A DNA stretch of 7,503 nucleotides from Parcubacteria group bacterium GW2011_GWA2_36_10. Its GTDB lineage: Bacteria > Patescibacteriota > Patescibacteriia > UBA1558 > GWA2-36-10. The translations under genes were made by a program, and so were the position numbers. Position 1 is the first letter of the stretch, and each line of letters opens with the position of its first letter. The stretch spans positions 1 through 7,503 of the forward strand of contig LBRC01000030.1 of NCBI GenBank assembly GCA_000991205.1, given 5' to 3'. Shown in pieces: positions 6,468-7,503 of this stretch. A model generated the notes under the pieces. The model did not search any database and was not told where the DNA came from. It worked only from the letters and a program-made list of their open reading frames with translations.

Positions 6468-6508
6468 ACTAAAACAAAACCACCGCGACGCGGTGGTTTT
6501 GTTTTAGT
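6468..6508. terminator. Bidirectional intrinsic terminator, 41-nt perfect palindrome
   Basis: Arms 6468-6487 and 6489-6508 (20 bp) pair perfectly around A6488. The GC core CCACCGCG/CGCGGTGG is preceded by an A-rich arm and followed by TTTTGTTTT, so the same structure works as an A-stem-U terminator on both strands. It separates the plus-strand nuclease gene (stop at 6451-6453) from a convergent minus-strand gene whose TAA (6504-6506) lies inside the right arm. The core CCGCGACGCGG is identical to that of the palindrome at 1171-1203. Confidence 0.85.
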
Positions 6509-6857
6509 TATCTTTATATTTATTATAGACTCTAGCCATCTCCTCAATCCAAAAAGCATCTTTTTCTGCTTCTGACGACCCTTTTCTTATTCTGCCCAAT
6601 TTTTCGGCTAACAAATAAAAGCCATTGTATGGTTTATATTCGTCACTACTAACAGCAAAAGCGGAAATCATATAATTTTTACCAGATATGGTATTTATTT
6701 CTTCTAATAGTTGACTTCCATACAATCTGTCCAGATTCTTAGCGTGGTCTAGTCCTACTAATTTATAAAATTCGCCATAACTTATTGGCTCATTTTTCTT
6801 TAAGTTAATTAGTATTATATTAAAAGCTTCTTTAATTTTGTCTGGGTCAATTTTCAT
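6504..6857 (-). CDS. Conserved hypothetical protein, small helical
   Basis: The protein has 117 residues from the ATG at 6857 (MKIDPDKIKEAF). An upstream in-frame ATG at 6884 would add nine residues, but it lies inside a REP-like repeat and overlaps the preceding gene, so it is less likely. Visible blocks are EPISYGEFYKLVGLD, LLEEINTISGKNYMISAFAV, a PYNGFYLLAEKLGR stretch and FWIEEMARVYNKY. They recall a widespread uncharacterised family in which an 'INe....g.pmlSa.vv' strand precedes a 'GFy.LA..lG' helix. I recall members near restriction and mobile genes but know no function. No signal peptide or membrane segment is seen, and no catalytic motif stands out. The gene converges on the NucS-like nuclease gene and shares its terminator. 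It follows the minus-strand ORF 6862-7170 by 4 nt, so the pair is probably cotranscribed. Confidence 0.75.
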   Translation of the reverse strand: MKIDPDKIKEAFNIILINLKKNEPISYGEFYKLVGLDHAKNLDRLYGSQLLEEINTISGKNYMISAFAVSSDEYKPYNGFYLLAEKLGRIRKGSSEAEKDAFWIEEMARVYNKYKDN

Positions 6858-6861
6858 AATG

Positions 6862-7170
6862 TTATGTTTTAATTTTTTTATCATCCCGAGCAGAGCCGAG
6901 GGATTTATCTGCCACCACTTTAAAAAAATACTTCCACATCTCCCCGCTTTTGCAAAGCTCTTTAGTATCCGCTACACAAGTTTCCACAAAAGCACGTGGT
7001 TTGTCTTTACAGATTTTAAACACAGAATTTCTTTTGAAAGCTGGAATATGTAAATCTTTGATAATCTGCAAAGCAAAGTCTTGCCACTGATAAGCCGGTG
7101 GTTTTACTTTCTTTTGTTGTTTATTTTTGAAAATATCGCTTAAAGTTTGAAAACCTGTTTCCTCTGCCAT
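6862..7170 (-). CDS. Hypothetical protein, C-terminus built from a REP-like repeat
   Basis: The protein has 102 residues from the ATG at 7170 (MAEETGFQTLSDIF). A TTG at 7185 would add five residues and is less likely. The body, about residues 27-86, contains WQDFALQIIKDLHIP, SVFKICKD and TKELCKSGEMWKYFFKVV. I recall similar small proteins in Patescibacteria genomes, but no function is known to me. They have conserved K, C and W positions and could bind nucleic acid; that is a guess. The last ~15 residues (DKSLGSARDDKK, then IKT) are encoded by the dispersed repeat at 6880-6906, so the original C-terminus was probably replaced or extended by repeat insertion. An extended -10 promoter lies upstream (TATAAT at 7210-7205, minus strand). 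The gene diverges from def and leads into the hypothetical gene at 6504-6857. Confidence 0.72.
   Translation of the reverse strand: MAEETGFQTLSDIFKNKQQKKVKPPAYQWQDFALQIIKDLHIPAFKRNSVFKICKDKPRAFVETCVADTKELCKSGEMWKYFFKVVADKSLGSARDDKKIKT
6880..6906. repeat. REP-like dispersed intergenic repeat
   Basis: The core ATCCCGAGCAGAGCCGAGG, with the following GAT, begins and ends with inverted ATCCC (6883-6887) and GGGAT (6900-6904), and CGAG occurs twice (6887-6890, 6897-6900). It has the form of the ATCCCGAG-N-CGAGGGAT elements scattered between genes in many bacterial genomes. It lies across the 3' end of the ORF 6862-7170 and contains the upstream ATG (6884) of the next minus-strand gene. Only one copy is in this window, so its dispersed nature rests on recall, not on a second copy. 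Confidence 0.6.
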
Positions 7171-7204
7171 AGCTTTATTCTGCAATTTTATTAAATATGC
7201 TAGA

Positions 7205-7210
7205 ATTATA
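7205..7210 (-). promoter_or_regulatory. Extended -10 promoter element for the minus-strand gene at 7170
   Basis: On the minus strand the sequence reads TGTTATAAT, which is a perfect extended -10 (TG-N-TATAAT), with the hexamer at 7210-7205. Transcription should start near 7198, giving a leader of about 28 nt before the ATG at 7170. No good -35 is present at 17 bp (TTAAGT at 7233-7228), as is common for extended -10 promoters. It stands back to back with the def promoter. Confidence 0.55.
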
Positions 7211-7236
7211 ACAGAAAAGCTCTCAAGACTTAAATA

Positions 7237-7265
7237 TTGACAAAAGAGCTAAAAAATATTATACT
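7237..7265 (+). promoter_or_regulatory. Consensus sigma70-type promoter of def, predicting a leaderless mRNA
   Basis: A perfect TTGACA (7237-7242) is followed by a 17-bp spacer and TATACT (7260-7265, 5 of 6 consensus bases). Only seven bases separate the -10 from the def ATG at 7273, so the transcription start should coincide with or lie within a base of the start codon. There is no Shine-Dalgarno sequence upstream. Confidence 0.75.
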
Positions 7266-7272
7266 ATATTTT

Positions 7273-7503
7273 ATGTTAAAAATAGCCACTTATCCACAAA
7301 CAATCTTACGGCGAACAGCCAAAGAAGTTAAGGTTTTTGATCAAGAGTTAAAAGACTTGGCTACTGCTATGGCCAAAATCATGTATGAAGATGACGGCAT
7401 AGGTCTAGCAGCACCGCAGGTCTCTATTTCTCAAAGATTGCTAGTCATTGGCGCTAAAGACGGCAAAAGTTTTAAAGCTTATGTTAATCCAGAAATTACT
7501 TTT
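7273..7503 (+). CDS. def: Peptide deformylase, 5' part (continues beyond the window)
   Basis: Seventy-seven codons are visible, open to the window edge. The protein starts MLKIATYPQTILRRTAKEV, typical of deformylase, and carries motif 1, GIGLAAPQV (residues 43-51), whose Gln helps form the active site. The later motifs (EGCLS and HExDH, which hold the metal ligands) would lie outside the window, as would over half of the usual ~160-190 residues. The enzyme removes the N-formyl group from nascent proteins at the ribosome exit and is essential in most bacteria. The ATG at 7273 is the natural start. It sits at the predicted transcription start of a near-consensus promoter, so translation is probably leaderless. 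It diverges from the hypothetical gene at 6862-7170. Confidence 0.96.
   Translation, partial: MLKIATYPQTILRRTAKEVKVFDQELKDLATAMAKIMYEDDGIGLAAPQVSISQRLLVIGAKDGKSFKAYVNPEITF

Noticed and set aside
1171..6508. CRISPR-like array formed by the palindromes
   Set aside because: There are only three hairpins kilobases apart, with different arms and genes between them; no regular repeat-spacer pattern exists.
6838..7053. 71-codon plus-strand open frame
   Set aside because: It is antisense to the 102-residue hypothetical gene and the REP-like repeat, with no recognisable features.
1..7503. UGA recoded as glycine or tryptophan, as in some Patescibacteria lineages
   Set aside because: All eleven complete genes end in TAA and none needs in-frame UGA; glycine is encoded by ordinary GGN codons. 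The all-TAA stops fit the AT-rich composition.
1..7503. Depletion of GATC as a sign of the restriction system's specificity
   Set aside because: By eye about twenty GATC sites are present, roughly what the base composition predicts, so there is no visible avoidance; the window is too short to decide.

Overview
The window is AT-rich and densely coded, from a small-genome bacterium. Most genes lack a Shine-Dalgarno sequence, and all eleven complete reading frames end in TAA. These traits, the kinds of hypothetical protein present, and the lysozyme-like surface protein with C-terminal repeats fit a member of the Patescibacteria (Candidate Phyla Radiation, probably near the Parcubacteria). That placement is inferred from style, because no rRNA or other phylogenetic marker is present.

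Layout. On the minus strand at 53-795, a cyclic-phosphodiesterase gene (thpR) is followed 5 nt later by a 57-residue fragment matching only the start of a WecG/TagA glycosyltransferase. A divergent promoter region leads to a small acidic ORF (904-1158). Next comes a very AT-rich ORF with a DNA-glycosylase-like (HhH-GPD) motif, flanked by two hairpins (1171-1203 and 1814-1836). At 1876-4108 lies a two-gene unit: a secreted lysozyme-like protein with four C-terminal repeats, and a LigB/MEMO-fold protein that seems to have lost one metal-binding histidine.

The accessory core is at 4173-6453. It holds a DpnA-like beta-class adenine methyltransferase, a short PD-(D/E)XK protein that looks like its restriction partner, and a second PD-(D/E)XK (NucS-like) protein with a C-terminal DUF5655 domain. 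A 41-nt palindromic terminator closes the locus. Two minus-strand hypothetical genes (6504-6857 and 6862-7170) follow, with a dispersed REP-like repeat at their junction. The window ends in the 5' part of def (peptide deformylase). Its consensus promoter lies so close to the ATG that the mRNA should be leaderless.

Housekeeping genes (thpR, def, the surface protein) therefore surround a restriction-modification island and small, probably acquired, genes. Nothing here proves a new system. The best leads are the three-gene modification/nuclease locus, the hairpin-bounded glycosylase-like ORF, the truncated glycosyltransferase and the REP-like element recruited into a gene end.
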